Origin: Pantoea agglomerans
GTDB lineage: Bacteria; Pseudomonadota; Gammaproteobacteria; Enterobacterales; Enterobacteriaceae
DNA length: 64,000 bases
NCBI RefSeq assembly: GCF_020149765.1
Contig: NZ_CP083809.1
Location: 1,426,001 to 1,490,000, forward strand
Direction of reading: 5' to 3'
Position 1 is the stretch's first letter. Every line of letters starts with the position of its first letter. The position numbers and the translations under genes are program-made. The notes under the pieces were generated by a model that saw only the letters and a list, made by a program, of their open reading frames with translations, had not been told where the DNA came from and searched no databases. Of the stretch, positions 12,994 through 21,610 are shown piece after piece.

Positions 12994-14338
12994 TACCTCA
13001 GCACCACAGCGTGCCCACCTGAAAAAATCTCTGACCCTGCTTCCGGTCGTCATGATTGGCCTTGCCTACATGCAGCCGATGACCCTGTTTGATACTTTCG
13101 GTATCGTGTCGGGTCTGACCAGCGGTCACGTCGCCACCGCCTACGCCTTTGCGCTGATTGCGATTCTGTTTACCGCCGTAAGCTACGGTAAGCTGGTACG
13201 CCGCTTCCCATCTGCGGGCTCCGCTTATACCTACGCTCAGAAGGCGATCAGTCCGCACGTCGGCTTTATGGTCGGCTGGTCATCGCTGCTGGACTACCTG
13301 TTCATGCCGATGATCAACATTCTGCTGGCGAAAAACTACTTCGAAGCGCTGGTGCCCGGCATTCCGTCATGGATTTTCGTGGTGCTGCTGGTGGCGTTTA
13401 TGACGATGTCCAACCTGCGCGGCATTAAAACCGTGGCCAACTTTAACAGCGTGATCGTGGTGCTGCAGGTTGTGGTGATGATCGGTATTACCGGCATGGT
13501 GATCTACGGCGTGGCGCACGGCGAAGGTGCGGGCACGCTTACCAGCTCGCAGCCGTTCTGGTCCCCAGACGCCCATGTGGTGCCGATGATTACCGGCGCG
13601 ACTATCCTCTGTTTCTCGTTCCTGGGCTTTGACGGCATCAGCTCGCTGTCGGAAGAGACCAAAGACGCGGAGCGCACCATTCCGCGCGCGATTTTCCTGA
13701 CGGCGCTGATCGGCGGTCTGATCTTTATCGTGGCCTCCTACTTCCTGCAGCTCTACTTCCCGGATATCTCGCGCTTTAAGGATCCCGATTCGTCGCAGCC
13801 GGAAATCATGCTGTACGTGGCGGGCCATGTGCTGCAGTTCGGCATCCTGATTTTCTCGGTGGTGACCGTGCTGGCCTCAGGTATGGCGGCGCACGCGGGC
13901 GTGTCGCGTCTGATGTACGTGATGGGCCGTGACGGCGTCTTCCCGGAGCGTTTCTTCGGCTATATCCATCCGAAGTGGCGTACGCCGTCGCTGAACGTGC
14001 TGCTGGTCGGCGCCGTGGCGCTGATGGCGATCCGTTTCGACCTGGTGACCGCGACGGCGCTGGTGAACTTCGGCGCGCTGGTGGCGTTTACCTTTGTAAA
14101 CCTGTCGGTGATTGCGCAGTTCTGGATCCGCGAGAAGCGTAACCGCACGCTGCGCGACCATATCAACTATCTGGTGCTGCCGGTGCTCGGCGCGCTGACG
14201 GTGGGCGCACTGTGGATCAACCTGGAAGAGAGCTCGATGGTACTGGGCCTGATTTGGGCCGCCGTGGGGATTATCTACCTCGCGTTTGTTACCCGCAGCT
14301 TCCGTAATCCGGTGCCGCAGTACAGCGAAGAAGTGTAA
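12983..14338 (+). CDS. plaP: Putrescine importer PlaP (YeeF), APC family
   Basis: PlaP is an inner-membrane, proton-driven putrescine importer. The 451-residue protein has about 12 hydrophobic segments and the APC signatures [13 protein letters not shown] and [14 protein letters not shown]. It is closer to E. coli PlaP than to PuuP: the [16 protein letters not shown] and S-F-R-N-P-V-P-Q-Y segments are PlaP-type. plaP also lies near yeeZ in E. coli. A strong GGGAGGT precedes the ATG. With puuA and puuB beside it, import and breakdown of putrescine are grouped here. Confidence 0.93.
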   Translation: MSLDTSAPQRAHLKKSLTLLPVVMIGLAYMQPMTLFDTFGIVSGLTSGHVATAYAFALIAILFTAVSYGKLVRRFPSAGSAYTYAQKAISPHVGFMVGWSSLLDYLFMPMINILLAKNYFEALVPGIPSWIFVVLLVAFMTMSNLRGIKTVANFNSVIVVLQVVVMIGITGMVIYGVAHGEGAGTLTSSQPFWSPDAHVVPMITGATILCFSFLGFDGISSLSEETKDAERTIPRAIFLTALIGGLIFIVASYFLQLYFPDISRFKDPDSSQPEIMLYVAGHVLQFGILIFSVVTVLASGMAAHAGVSRLMYVMGRDGVFPERFFGYIHPKWRTPSLNVLLVGAVALMAIRFDLVTATALVNFGALVAFTFVNLSVIAQFWIREKRNRTLRDHINYLVLPVLGALTVGALWINLEESSMVLGLIWAAVGIIYLAFVTRSFRNPVPQYSEEV

Positions 14339-14350
14339 TTCGCTGGCGAT

Positions 14351-14387
14351 AAAAAAGGGTGGGGCGTCAGCCTCACCCTTTTTTTTT
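14351..14387. terminator. Bidirectional terminator between plaP and the fimbrial operon
   Basis: AAAAAAGGGTG and CACCCTTTTTT arms flank a short GC stem, with A and T runs on both sides. It can end both plaP (plus strand) and the convergent fimbrial operon (minus strand). Confidence 0.85.
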
Positions 14388-14408
14388 GCTCCTTACGCCG
14401 CCGAAGGC

Positions 14409-15131
14409 TCAGGAGGCGGAAACCACCCCCTGAAAGGAGATGGGATTGCCGTCATCTTCTAACACGCTAAAACTGACTTTCTCGCCGGGCGTAAGGGTTT
14501 TATCCAGCGGCACAGCGTGCTGAGCGTGCGGTGCCATCATCAGATTATCCAGACGGAGTTTGTCACCGACCCGCAGTCGCAGGGTAATAAACCAGGGCTG
14601 GGGATTGACGATCTTCAGCGTCTTGCCCTGCACCACAAAGCGGAGTTTTTGCATATCTGCTGGCTGAGGCGCGGCGAGGCCCGCAGGGCGAATAAAGACT
14701 TTCAGGCGGATACGCAAAGGTAAAACCACCTTCCTCTCTGCCTTTTCTGAGGACTTTTCCAGCGCCGGAATCTGATAAATATTAAGCCAGTAAAGGCTCT
14801 CCCGGTCGGTGGCCAGACCGGCTTTGCTGGTTAACATTACCCGAACCGAGCGCAGTTCGCCGGGGGACATTTTCATCACCGGCGGCAGCGCAATCAGCGG
14901 CGTTTTGCTGAGTTCGGGAGAGAGCATGATGTCTCCCTCATCGCTCCAGATCTGCACGATAGTCGGACTCTCCGCGCCGTTTTTCAGATTCAGCGTCTGG
15001 CTGATCTCCTCCTGGTTAAAAACCAGGCGCGTCTTATCCACATTTACCACCGCGCGCGCCTGAAAGGCGAGCAGCAGAGCAAAAAGCGCCAGCGCCTTAC
15101 TGAAAACTAACCACCACCTGTAACTGCGCAT
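14409..15131 (-). CDS. Second periplasmic fimbrial chaperone (PapD-like), last gene of the operon
   Basis: This PapD-like chaperone has 240 residues with a cleavable signal peptide (A-F-Q-A-R-A near 22-27). The donor-strand region and the family block R-E-S-L-Y-W-L-N-I-Y-Q-I-P near 110-122 are clear. Chaperones deliver pilus subunits to the usher by donor-strand complementation. The start overlaps the adhesin gene by 35 bases; the ATG at 15131 has an AGGAG, which supports that overlap. Together with the first chaperone this gives two per operon, one perhaps dedicated to the adhesin (inference). Confidence 0.85.
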   Translation of the reverse strand: MRSYRWWLVFSKALALFALLLAFQARAVVNVDKTRLVFNQEEISQTLNLKNGAESPTIVQIWSDEGDIMLSPELSKTPLIALPPVMKMSPGELRSVRVMLTSKAGLATDRESLYWLNIYQIPALEKSSEKAERKVVLPLRIRLKVFIRPAGLAAPQPADMQKLRFVVQGKTLKIVNPQPWFITLRLRVGDKLRLDNLMMAPHAQHAVPLDKTLTPGEKVSFSVLEDDGNPISFQGVVSAS

Positions 15132-16422
15132 TCACCGCTCCTGCCGTTATGGTTTGACCGTTTATCGCTTCCAGCGAAGCGATAAAATCGCCGCTGTAAA
15201 TATTGCCCGTCCCCGAAGAGACCTGCGAGGTTAACTCTTTATAGCCATACCAGCCCCGGCTGTTGCCCGTGCCGGTTGAGCTGAGGTCGGGCAGTAAATT
15301 GAGCGCACGCCCTTTCGCGTCATAGATCTTTATCCCGACGCCGGAGGCGACGCCGCTGCTGCCATAGCGGGTATCGAGCAGCCAGGTCAGCCCGCCGCCG
15401 GAGTTGACCAGCCCCAGCCGGGTCGCCTGGGTGACGGCGTTAGGCTGATTGACGAGAAACCCCATCGCTACACTGGAAACGAATTCGGATGAGGGTAAGG
15501 TGCCGGAGCTCGCCTCCGCCTCACACCGGACAGAGACGGAGAAGGGCGTCTGGCTGCTGTTGCCTTCGGCCAGCTCGCCGACGGTGATAAGGGGAAGCCG
15601 CACCACAGAGGGATAGTCTTTTACCTCACACAGCGCGCCGCGCACGTAGGTAACGCTTTTATAGGTGCTCCAGGCGCCGGGCCATTCGGCACTATTCCAG
15701 CCGCTCCAGTTACTGGCGCTGTCCTGGCCGTCCCCCAGGCTCTCAGCGAGTAACCCCGGCCCTTTAAAGGCGATATAGCCACGCGGCTGCGCCCAGGTAT
15801 CGACATAATAACGGGTGCCGTTGACGTAATACTCAATGGAGTCGATTTTAAACATCTCATAGAGCACATTGCTGAAGGCGCTGGCCGGAATATAGATATA
15901 GGTGCCGTCGCTGTACCAGCTGCTGGCGCTAAGCTGACGCGATTTCCTGTAGCGGCTGTAGTACTCGCCGGTGGAAAGATTGGTCATGCGTACGGCCACA
16001 TTTCTCGCCGCATCGTAGTAAGCCCCCTCCACTTCGTGGCTGATGTTTTTACCCGAATAGGTGCTGCTGCCGTTAGTGGCGTACATCTCATACAGGCTCC
16101 CCGCATCCTCTGCCGCGCAGCGAAAAAGGATCTGGTTTGGCATGTAGGGGGAGTCGCTGGCGGCGGTGGGGAAGGAACCCACCGCGCTGGCCAGCAGGGT
16201 ACCGGCGGGCTGAAAGGCGCTGCCGTTGTTAATGCTAATCACCGACGGCAGGCCAATATTGCCAGAGCAGGTATCGCAGGCACCCGCCCAGTTGGCGGCG
16301 GTGTAGCCCGCGGCGATGGCATCCGCTGAGAGCGAAGAGGTGCTGGTCACCTTGATACACTCCGCCCAGAGCGCGGTGGGGAACAACAGGATAAGCGCCA
16401 GCAGCGTCTGTTTTAATCTCAT
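15097..16422 (-). CDS. Fimbrial tip adhesin-like protein
   Basis: This is a secreted protein of 441 residues with a signal peptide ending A-L-W-A before Cys, rich in Ser, Thr, Tyr and Gly. Its size (two domains) and position after the usher suggest a tip adhesin. The N-terminal two thirds would be the receptor-binding lectin. The C-terminal part from about 285 carries the paired cysteines and ends in V-V-V-S-F-Q like a pilin domain. The ATG at 16422 follows AAGGAG five bases after the usher stop. An upstream in-frame start lies inside the usher and is rejected. The ligand is unknown. Confidence 0.75.
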   Translation of the reverse strand: MRLKQTLLALILLFPTALWAECIKVTSTSSLSADAIAAGYTAANWAGACDTCSGNIGLPSVISINNGSAFQPAGTLLASAVGSFPTAASDSPYMPNQILFRCAAEDAGSLYEMYATNGSSTYSGKNISHEVEGAYYDAARNVAVRMTNLSTGEYYSRYRKSRQLSASSWYSDGTYIYIPASAFSNVLYEMFKIDSIEYYVNGTRYYVDTWAQPRGYIAFKGPGLLAESLGDGQDSASNWSGWNSAEWPGAWSTYKSVTYVRGALCEVKDYPSVVRLPLITVGELAEGNSSQTPFSVSVRCEAEASSGTLPSSEFVSSVAMGFLVNQPNAVTQATRLGLVNSGGGLTWLLDTRYGSSGVASGVGIKIYDAKGRALNLLPDLSSTGTGNSRGWYGYKELTSQVSSGTGNIYSGDFIASLEAINGQTITAGAVNAQLQVVVSFQ

Positions 16423-16426
16423 TCTA

Positions 16427-18988
16427 TTACTCCTTCCTGCATGACCCGTTGAGCGGGATAAGATCCGATTGCTGACGCCCGCTAACCTGATAGCTGACCA
16501 GGCAGGCACTTTTCTGTTCATTCCAGCTCACCTTCAGCGTGCCGGAGTCGTGAGGCACGCGGGCATAAAGCTGACCGCCCTGACCGACTACGCCCACCAG
16601 AACCTTATCGGCGTCACGCACCTCTGCGCCCATGGGGGGCGTCTCGCCATCGGTGGTGGAAAGGGAAATCAGCACCGCTTTGCCTCGGAGCGTGGCGAAG
16701 CTGACCCGGCTGACGGCACCGGCATAGGGCACCACCCGCTTGCTGCCGCCGCTCAGCTCGGTGTCGGTACGCATATTTAGCGTGTCAAGGCTGACGCTAT
16801 TTTCGCGGTAGGGGGTTAACGACGGCAAAATGGCGTAGCCAAAGCGATCGATCACCGCGCCCTGACCGTTGCGCACGACGGCACCTTGCGCGCCCTCGGC
16901 GTGGATCAGAGCAAAGGTATCGCTGGCGTAGGGGCCGGCGGTTACGCCGCCGCGATGGAACAGCAGCGTGCCTGATGTGCCTAATCCCAGCTGACGATAG
17001 TCATTGCCCTGACCATAGCTGGCACGCAGCGCCCCGACGCGGGTATTCTGCTGTAGATTGCCGCCAAAGGAGGTGGCCTCGCCCTCAGCACCTCTGCGGT
17101 AGCTGTCGCGACCGGCGTAGAGCGAGTAGCTAAGGTCGCGCTGTTCACCGGCGGAACCGGTCAGCGAGACCATTGAGCTGCGGCTCTGCTTTGACTGGTT
17201 GTAGTTATAGGCCACAGAGGCGAGTCCTTTGCCCCAGTCGAGCGGCACAGAGATATTCAGGGAGAGGGTGTTCTCGGTATATTTCTGGCGGCGGCTGAGA
17301 TCGTCATTATCGCTGCGATCGCGCAGGCTGCGGCTTATCCAGGCGGTGCGCTGGCGTGCCACGTTGAGGCTATAGCTGATGTTATGCCAGCTGTTGTTGT
17401 AGCCGAGCTGAAGCTGCGTAATACGCGACTGATTATCGTGATAGTCGGCGGTGCTGGCGCTCAGGCTGAACAGGCCATAGTCGCCCGCCGACTGGCTAAG
17501 CGTTGCCGACAGGCGGTTACGCTGGTGCAGCGAATCGGAATAGTAGCGGATGCCTGCCTGCTGCTCGCGCCGCACGCCCAGCACATCCTGCAGATCGCGG
17601 AAGCCGCTGGTGGAGTAGCGCCAGGCGGCGAGCACCAGATTGGTGCCGGTCTCAAAGGTCTTGCTGTAGCTCAGCTCTGCGCGCCAGCCTGAGGTGCGAT
17701 CGTTATTCTCCGCCTTTGCTTGGGAGAAGGTGGTATTCAGGCCCACTGCGCCAGCCTCGGTTGCCCAGACGCCGCCCAGCAGCCAGGCCTGGTAATCCTG
17801 GGCCATCCGGGTGCCAAGCGTGGTGGTCAGGCTGTTGCTGAGACCGTGCTGCACAATACCCTCGAAAAAGTGGTTTTGCACCGCGTAATACTGGCGAACC
17901 CGTCCCAGCGCCAGCGAATAGTGCCAGTTACCCGGGCGCACCGAGTCGGGCACGGACGAGTAGGGCACGGTGAAAGAGGAGGTTTTTTCGTTGGCTTCGA
18001 TGACCTCTACCTCCAGATCGCCCTGGTTGCGGGTGTTATAGAGATCGTCGATCACGAATGGGCCAGGCGGCACGCTGGTTTCATATATCACGCTGTTCAT
18101 CTGCCTGACGATAACGCGCGCGTTAGACGAGGCGATGCCGTGGATCTCCGGGGCATATCCCCGGCGGCCCTGCGGCCACATTCGCTTGTCGGTTGCGAGG
18201 CGAATACCGTTAAACGCCAGGCTGCCAAACAGCGAGCTGTCGGTGTAGCTGTCGCCAAGGGTCATCAGGCTGTTAATGCGTTCAACGGGATGCTGAACCC
18301 AGCTGCGAACGCTGTTGTAGCGGTAACGTCCGCCGTCGGTGCTGCTGCTCATATAGCGTAAATTTCCCTGATGGCGCAGCTGCCAGGTGGCAATATTGGT
18401 TCCTGCGGTGATGCCGCTCCATAAATATTGATAGCGATAGTGGGCGCTGCTGTTTTCCGTCCAGCTATAGTTGGTGTTGTGACGCAAAAAAAGCGCGCTG
18501 ATGCCCTTATCCCACTGCGACGGCGGAATATAGCCGCGCGGCGTTCTGTTCAGGGCGGAGTGCGGAATAGTCAGCTGCAGGCGCAGCGCGGCAGGATCAA
18601 ACGCCCAGCTGCCCGTCGGCACCCATGTGGTGAGAGGCGCGCAGCGCTCGCTGACGTTAACCACGCTGTTTAGCCTGACCTGTATCATTTCAAGCAGTGA
18701 GCGAGGCAGACAGGGCTCTGCATTTTTATTGGCGTCAGACGCGACAAAGGTCAGCTTTACGCCAGATTTTACTAAGCGGTTATTTAACCAGAGATCGACC
18801 AGGTAATCGCCAGCCGCAATGGTGCCGTGATTAAACTGCTCAATGTTTTGTCCGAAAGCGGAACCCTTGAAAAGAGAGGCGTCAAAGTAATATTCCTCAC
18901 TGTATGCCGGCAGGCAAAAAGACGCAGAAACACCTAAAACAAAAGAATTTAATTTAAGGCTGCTGGGATTTAACCGCAAAAACTTCAC
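16427..18988 (-). CDS. Outer-membrane fimbrial usher (FimD/PapC family)
   Basis: The usher is the outer-membrane pore that assembles chaperone-subunit complexes. It has 853 residues, in the usual range. After the signal peptide comes the N-terminal domain with Y-Y-F-D-A-S-L-F-K-G and G-x-Y-L-V-D-L-W-L-N. A 24-strand barrel with a plug follows, then C-terminal domains with a V-P-H-D-S-G-T-L-K-V-S-W segment. It overlaps the first chaperone gene by 35 bases and is followed within 5 bases by the adhesin gene. It is a classical chaperone-usher type, not the alternative ECP type. Confidence 0.93.
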   Translation of the reverse strand: MKFLRLNPSSLKLNSFVLGVSASFCLPAYSEEYYFDASLFKGSAFGQNIEQFNHGTIAAGDYLVDLWLNNRLVKSGVKLTFVASDANKNAEPCLPRSLLEMIQVRLNSVVNVSERCAPLTTWVPTGSWAFDPAALRLQLTIPHSALNRTPRGYIPPSQWDKGISALFLRHNTNYSWTENSSAHYRYQYLWSGITAGTNIATWQLRHQGNLRYMSSSTDGGRYRYNSVRSWVQHPVERINSLMTLGDSYTDSSLFGSLAFNGIRLATDKRMWPQGRRGYAPEIHGIASSNARVIVRQMNSVIYETSVPPGPFVIDDLYNTRNQGDLEVEVIEANEKTSSFTVPYSSVPDSVRPGNWHYSLALGRVRQYYAVQNHFFEGIVQHGLSNSLTTTLGTRMAQDYQAWLLGGVWATEAGAVGLNTTFSQAKAENNDRTSGWRAELSYSKTFETGTNLVLAAWRYSTSGFRDLQDVLGVRREQQAGIRYYSDSLHQRNRLSATLSQSAGDYGLFSLSASTADYHDNQSRITQLQLGYNNSWHNISYSLNVARQRTAWISRSLRDRSDNDDLSRRQKYTENTLSLNISVPLDWGKGLASVAYNYNQSKQSRSSMVSLTGSAGEQRDLSYSLYAGRDSYRRGAEGEATSFGGNLQQNTRVGALRASYGQGNDYRQLGLGTSGTLLFHRGGVTAGPYASDTFALIHAEGAQGAVVRNGQGAVIDRFGYAILPSLTPYRENSVSLDTLNMRTDTELSGGSKRVVPYAGAVSRVSFATLRGKAVLISLSTTDGETPPMGAEVRDADKVLVGVVGQGGQLYARVPHDSGTLKVSWNEQKSACLVSYQVSGRQQSDLIPLNGSCRKE

Positions 18989-19709
18989 TTATTCTTGCTC
19001 CCTGATCGTTTATCGCGGCAAGGGTTGCCGTGCCTGCGCCCTGCAAGCGTTGTTTAATGTTATTGAACCAGAAGGTCTTTTTGGTATATGGCGCGATGGC
19101 CTGCCCGTCGGTACGCTGTTTTTGTCCTGCCAGCTGGAGTGAGAGGGAAACCAGCGACAGATGCCAGGGCTGGGCATTATTAATTTCAATGCCGCTGCCT
19201 CGCGCAGGGTCAAAAACATAGTTAACCTGCACGCCTTTAAGAATGTTGTCGGGCTTACCAATAGCGGCCGGGCGATAAAGGAGTTTCACCCTGTTGCGTA
19301 ACATGACCGTCATGGCATTTTGTTTGCTCTCCACGCCGCGCTGGGTTGGGGGGATTTGCAGGGTGTTAAACCAAAAAAGCGATTCACGATCGGCCGGCAG
19401 TGATGCGTTGCCGGTAAAAATTATGCGCGCTATCTGTCCCGCGTTTGGCTGAATGCGAAACACAGGCGGCGTGACGACAAAGGGAACACCGCTTTCCTGC
19501 TGAGGCTGGGAATCTATATTTCCCTTGTCAAACCAGGCCTGAATAACGTAGGGAAAGTCATCGTTGTTTTTAAACTGAACGTCTACTGAAGCAGCCTTTG
19601 CCGGATAAATAATACGGCTTCCCACCATGGTTACGCTGCTCTGCGCAGAGGCAGTGGTAAGCAACAGCATAAAAATAGTTAGCTGCGTGGATTTGATAAA
19701 AGAGAACAT
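18954..19709 (-). CDS. Periplasmic fimbrial chaperone (PapD-like)
   Basis: The 251-residue chaperone has a signal peptide (cleavage near S-A-Q-S) and the two Ig-like domains of the PapD family. The conserved Arg and Lys subunit-anchoring region is suggested by G-S-R-I-I-Y-P and V-K-L-L-Y-R-P. The signature R-E-S-L-F-W-F-N-T-L-Q-I-P-P lies near 113-126. It sits between the major pilin and the usher, so it is the primary chaperone. Its 3' end overlaps the usher start by 35 bases. Confidence 0.9.
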   Translation of the reverse strand: MFSFIKSTQLTIFMLLLTTASAQSSVTMVGSRIIYPAKAASVDVQFKNNDDFPYVIQAWFDKGNIDSQPQQESGVPFVVTPPVFRIQPNAGQIARIIFTGNASLPADRESLFWFNTLQIPPTQRGVESKQNAMTVMLRNRVKLLYRPAAIGKPDNILKGVQVNYVFDPARGSGIEINNAQPWHLSLVSLSLQLAGQKQRTDGQAIAPYTKKTFWFNNIKQRLQGAGTATLAAINDQGARISEVFAVKSQQP

Positions 19710-19769
19710 ACCCAGGGTCTCACCGATGGACAGTGCGTACCGATCAACAGGTACGCACTGATTTGATCA

Positions 19770-20315
19770 TTACTGGTAGGTAACGGCGTACTGCAGTGAA
19801 GCTGTCACCGTGCCCGCGGTTACGGCGTCGGTGGCGTAGTACTGCGCGTTGTAGGTGGCAGATGCTTCGGTCGCACCTGTTGCCAGCGTCAGGTCGCCGT
19901 TGCCGGTATAACCGCCTGTCAGATTAATCACGGCGTCGGCGGGATCGAGCAGCTGAACTTCCACGTTTTGCGCCGTGCCGGCATTAAGAAGATTACCGGT
20001 GGAGCTGACGTTGTTGCCGATAAATACCGTTGAGACCTTGGTCGAACTGCCGCCGCCGCCGGTGCAGCCGGTTAAGCCAACGGTAAAGCTGGTTTGTCCT
20101 GCGGTAGCGCCGCTGGCCGCCAGCTCTTTTTTACTGACGGTCGGCATACTCACTACCGGTGTAGCCGTATTACCGTTTACGGCAATAGAGCAGGTTTCGT
20201 CAGCCACTTCACCCTGGAAATTAATGGTGTTTTCAGACGCGGCGTTCGCTGATGCAGAGATAAATAAACCGCCAATAAATAACGTCAATGTAGATAGAGT
20301 AAATTTAGTTTTCAT
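19770..20315 (-). CDS. Major fimbrial subunit (FimA/PapA-like pilin)
   Basis: The 181-residue precursor has a signal peptide ending A-S-A-N-A-A. The mature pilin fold includes a Cys pair (E-T-C-S-I-A-V-N-G and L-T-G-C-T-G-G-G) and the C-terminal Y-A-V-T-Y-Q beta-zipper end. An N-terminal donor strand is suggested by N-T-I-N-F-Q-G-E-V. The ATG at 20315 follows AAGGA and starts a standard signal peptide; an upstream start at 20342 is less likely. It is 20 bases downstream of the regulator gene, so it is transcribed with it or from a promoter inside it. Confidence 0.88.
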   Translation of the reverse strand: MKTKFTLSTLTLFIGGLFISASANAASENTINFQGEVADETCSIAVNGNTATPVVSMPTVSKKELAASGATAGQTSFTVGLTGCTGGGGSSTKVSTVFIGNNVSSTGNLLNAGTAQNVEVQLLDPADAVINLTGGYTGNGDLTLATGATEASATYNAQYYATDAVTAGTVTASLQYAVTYQ

Positions 20316-20335
20316 TAGATAATCCTTTATATTCA

Positions 20336-20968
20336 TTAGCATGAAAGCAGCTGATTAAGGCTGCGTCCGGTTTTTCTCCGAACGGATTCTTTCATGTTGT
20401 ATACTTTTTTTACGTCGAGATTCATTCTTTTGGCTATTGATGAAAGTGAATATCCATTTCTTGCAAAATCCAGCAGTTCTACCTCTTCACTGGACAGCGC
20501 ATTCACTTTTTTTCCGGTCTCTCCTCCTTTTAAACCATAATAATAAAGGTTGATCGATTTTTTGATGTTCTCTATTGGCCCGCCACAGTAGATAACGGAA
20601 TGAATATTTCCGTTTCTGCTCCAGTAGGCCGCCAGCGGGGCCATAGGTCGATCGCTAACAATAATGATGTTTAAACCTGTCGATTTAAGATAATCCAGCC
20701 AGTTATTATTGGTGAAGTAACGAAGACGAAATATGGAAAAATCAACAAAAATACACCCTCTGCAAAATATGCTCTCATAGCGTCCTGCCACCAGGGAGAG
20801 TATACCTTTTTTGAGAAAGTAATTGCCGTCGGGCCATATTGCTATCTTCTGTATAGGGCATCGATTAATAACTTCATTATCGTGGCTTATTAACTGGCAG
20901 CTGTATTTGCAGCTGGCGCAGCACAAATCCTCTCTGGTGATATTTCTCATAGGCTGATTTATCCGCAT
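20336..20968 (-). CDS. LuxR-type HTH regulator resembling EcpR/MatA
   Basis: This 210-residue protein has a C-terminal LuxR-type HTH (about 150-205, with L-S-S-E-E-V-E-L-L-D-F-A-R-N-G-Y-S-L-S-S-I-A). The segment L-A-A-Y-W-S-R-N-G-N-I-H-S-V-I-Y-C-G resembles the same region of E. coli EcpR (MatA), the activator of the common pilus. The N-terminus is unusually cysteine-rich (C16, C17, C20, C24, C37, and more near 69-72), so redox or metal sensing is possible but unproven. Base composition is strikingly AT-rich against its surroundings, which suggests transfer. It heads the fimbrial operon. Confidence 0.75.
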   Translation of the reverse strand: MRINQPMRNITREDLCCASCKYSCQLISHDNEVINRCPIQKIAIWPDGNYFLKKGILSLVAGRYESIFCRGCIFVDFSIFRLRYFTNNNWLDYLKSTGLNIIIVSDRPMAPLAAYWSRNGNIHSVIYCGGPIENIKKSINLYYYGLKGGETGKKVNALSSEEVELLDFARNGYSLSSIAKRMNLDVKKVYNMKESVRRKTGRSLNQLLSC

Positions 20969-21090
20969 GCTAAGAGAGTTGAGCCTATCCTGGCATCTTA
21001 CCCCTTGAGTTTCAATAAGTTAAAAAAATCGCGCGTTTTGTTTGTTAAGAAAATTCTTATGTGCCAAAAGGATAAAACAGTGAGAAGATC

Positions 21091-21106
21091 ATTGAGATTT
21101 CTCAAT
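21091..21106. promoter_or_regulatory. Perfect inverted repeat upstream of the fimbrial regulator
   Basis: ATTGAGA and TCTCAAT flank a TT spacer. It lies about 125 bases upstream of the regulator start codon. It could be an operator for the LuxR-type regulator itself; no family consensus was matched. Confidence 0.3.
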
Positions 21107-21143
21107 CTGGTGCAGTTTAATTTTTAAATTCGTTATTAAGAGT

Positions 21144-21177
21144 TAGGAATTCTCCTCGGCGATTAAGAATATTCGGT
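21144..21177. promoter_or_regulatory. Two RcsAB-box-like sites 20 bases apart
   Basis: TAAGAATATTCGGT at 21164-21177 matches the first eleven bases of the RcsAB consensus TAAGAATATTCCTA. TAGGAATTCTCCTC at 21144-21157 matches 10 of 14. Their starts are 20 bases apart, about two helical turns. RcsB is known to activate ecpR in E. coli, so control of this EcpR-like gene by Rcs phosphorelay is plausible. Confidence 0.4.
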
Positions 21178-21576
21178 AAAACGTTGCCAGACGATCAAAG
21201 AAAATATCGCACTAATTGCTAAAAAACTAAAATCAGCAAGCAGGCAGCGGAATCGCATAACCGAACTTAATACTTGAAACGCTAACTTTACGGAGATATA
21301 TAGCCAGAATTGATGCCGCTGCTACTATTTATTCTTAAAAGTTCTTGTTTTCTTAAAGATGCAGCTGGTTTCCAGATTAGACGAATCTTACATTTTTTGA
21401 GTCGCAGATTTTATCAATAAATGTCCATCTCGCTTTTGTTTAATAAAATCAATAAATGGAATATAGGATTTTTCCATATTATTTTGAACGTTATAAAAGG
21501 GCGCGAATTAAACGGTCACGACGGGAAGGGTGGTAAGCAAGAAGGGGAAGTTAAAATAAGAGCAATATCATCAGGG

Positions 21577-21601
21577 CCAGCAGGGCGGAGAACCCTGCTG
21601 G
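21577..21601 (-). terminator. Hairpin after sbcB
   Basis: CCAGCAGGG and CCCTGCTGG form a strong 9-pair stem around a 7-base loop, just past the sbcB stop. There is no adjacent T-run (the nearest is about 20 bases on), so intrinsic termination is uncertain. Confidence 0.4.
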
Positions 21602-21610
21602 ATGCGATTA

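Larger units (their letters stand above)
20969..21610. other. AT-rich intergenic region upstream of the fimbrial regulator
   Basis: This stretch of about 640 bases has no convincing gene. It holds a perfect inverted repeat (21091-21106), two RcsAB-box-like sites (21144-21177) and, at its right end, the sbcB-side hairpin. The low GC content matches the regulator gene. The promoter of the fimbrial operon is probably here on the minus strand. A reading frame at 21421-21855 overlaps sbcB on the other strand and is not credible. Confidence 0.6.

Noticed and set aside
12983..14338. Reading this transporter as PuuP because it sits beside puu genes
   Set aside because: Several sequence blocks, and the nearness to yeeZ, match PlaP (YeeF) rather than PuuP.
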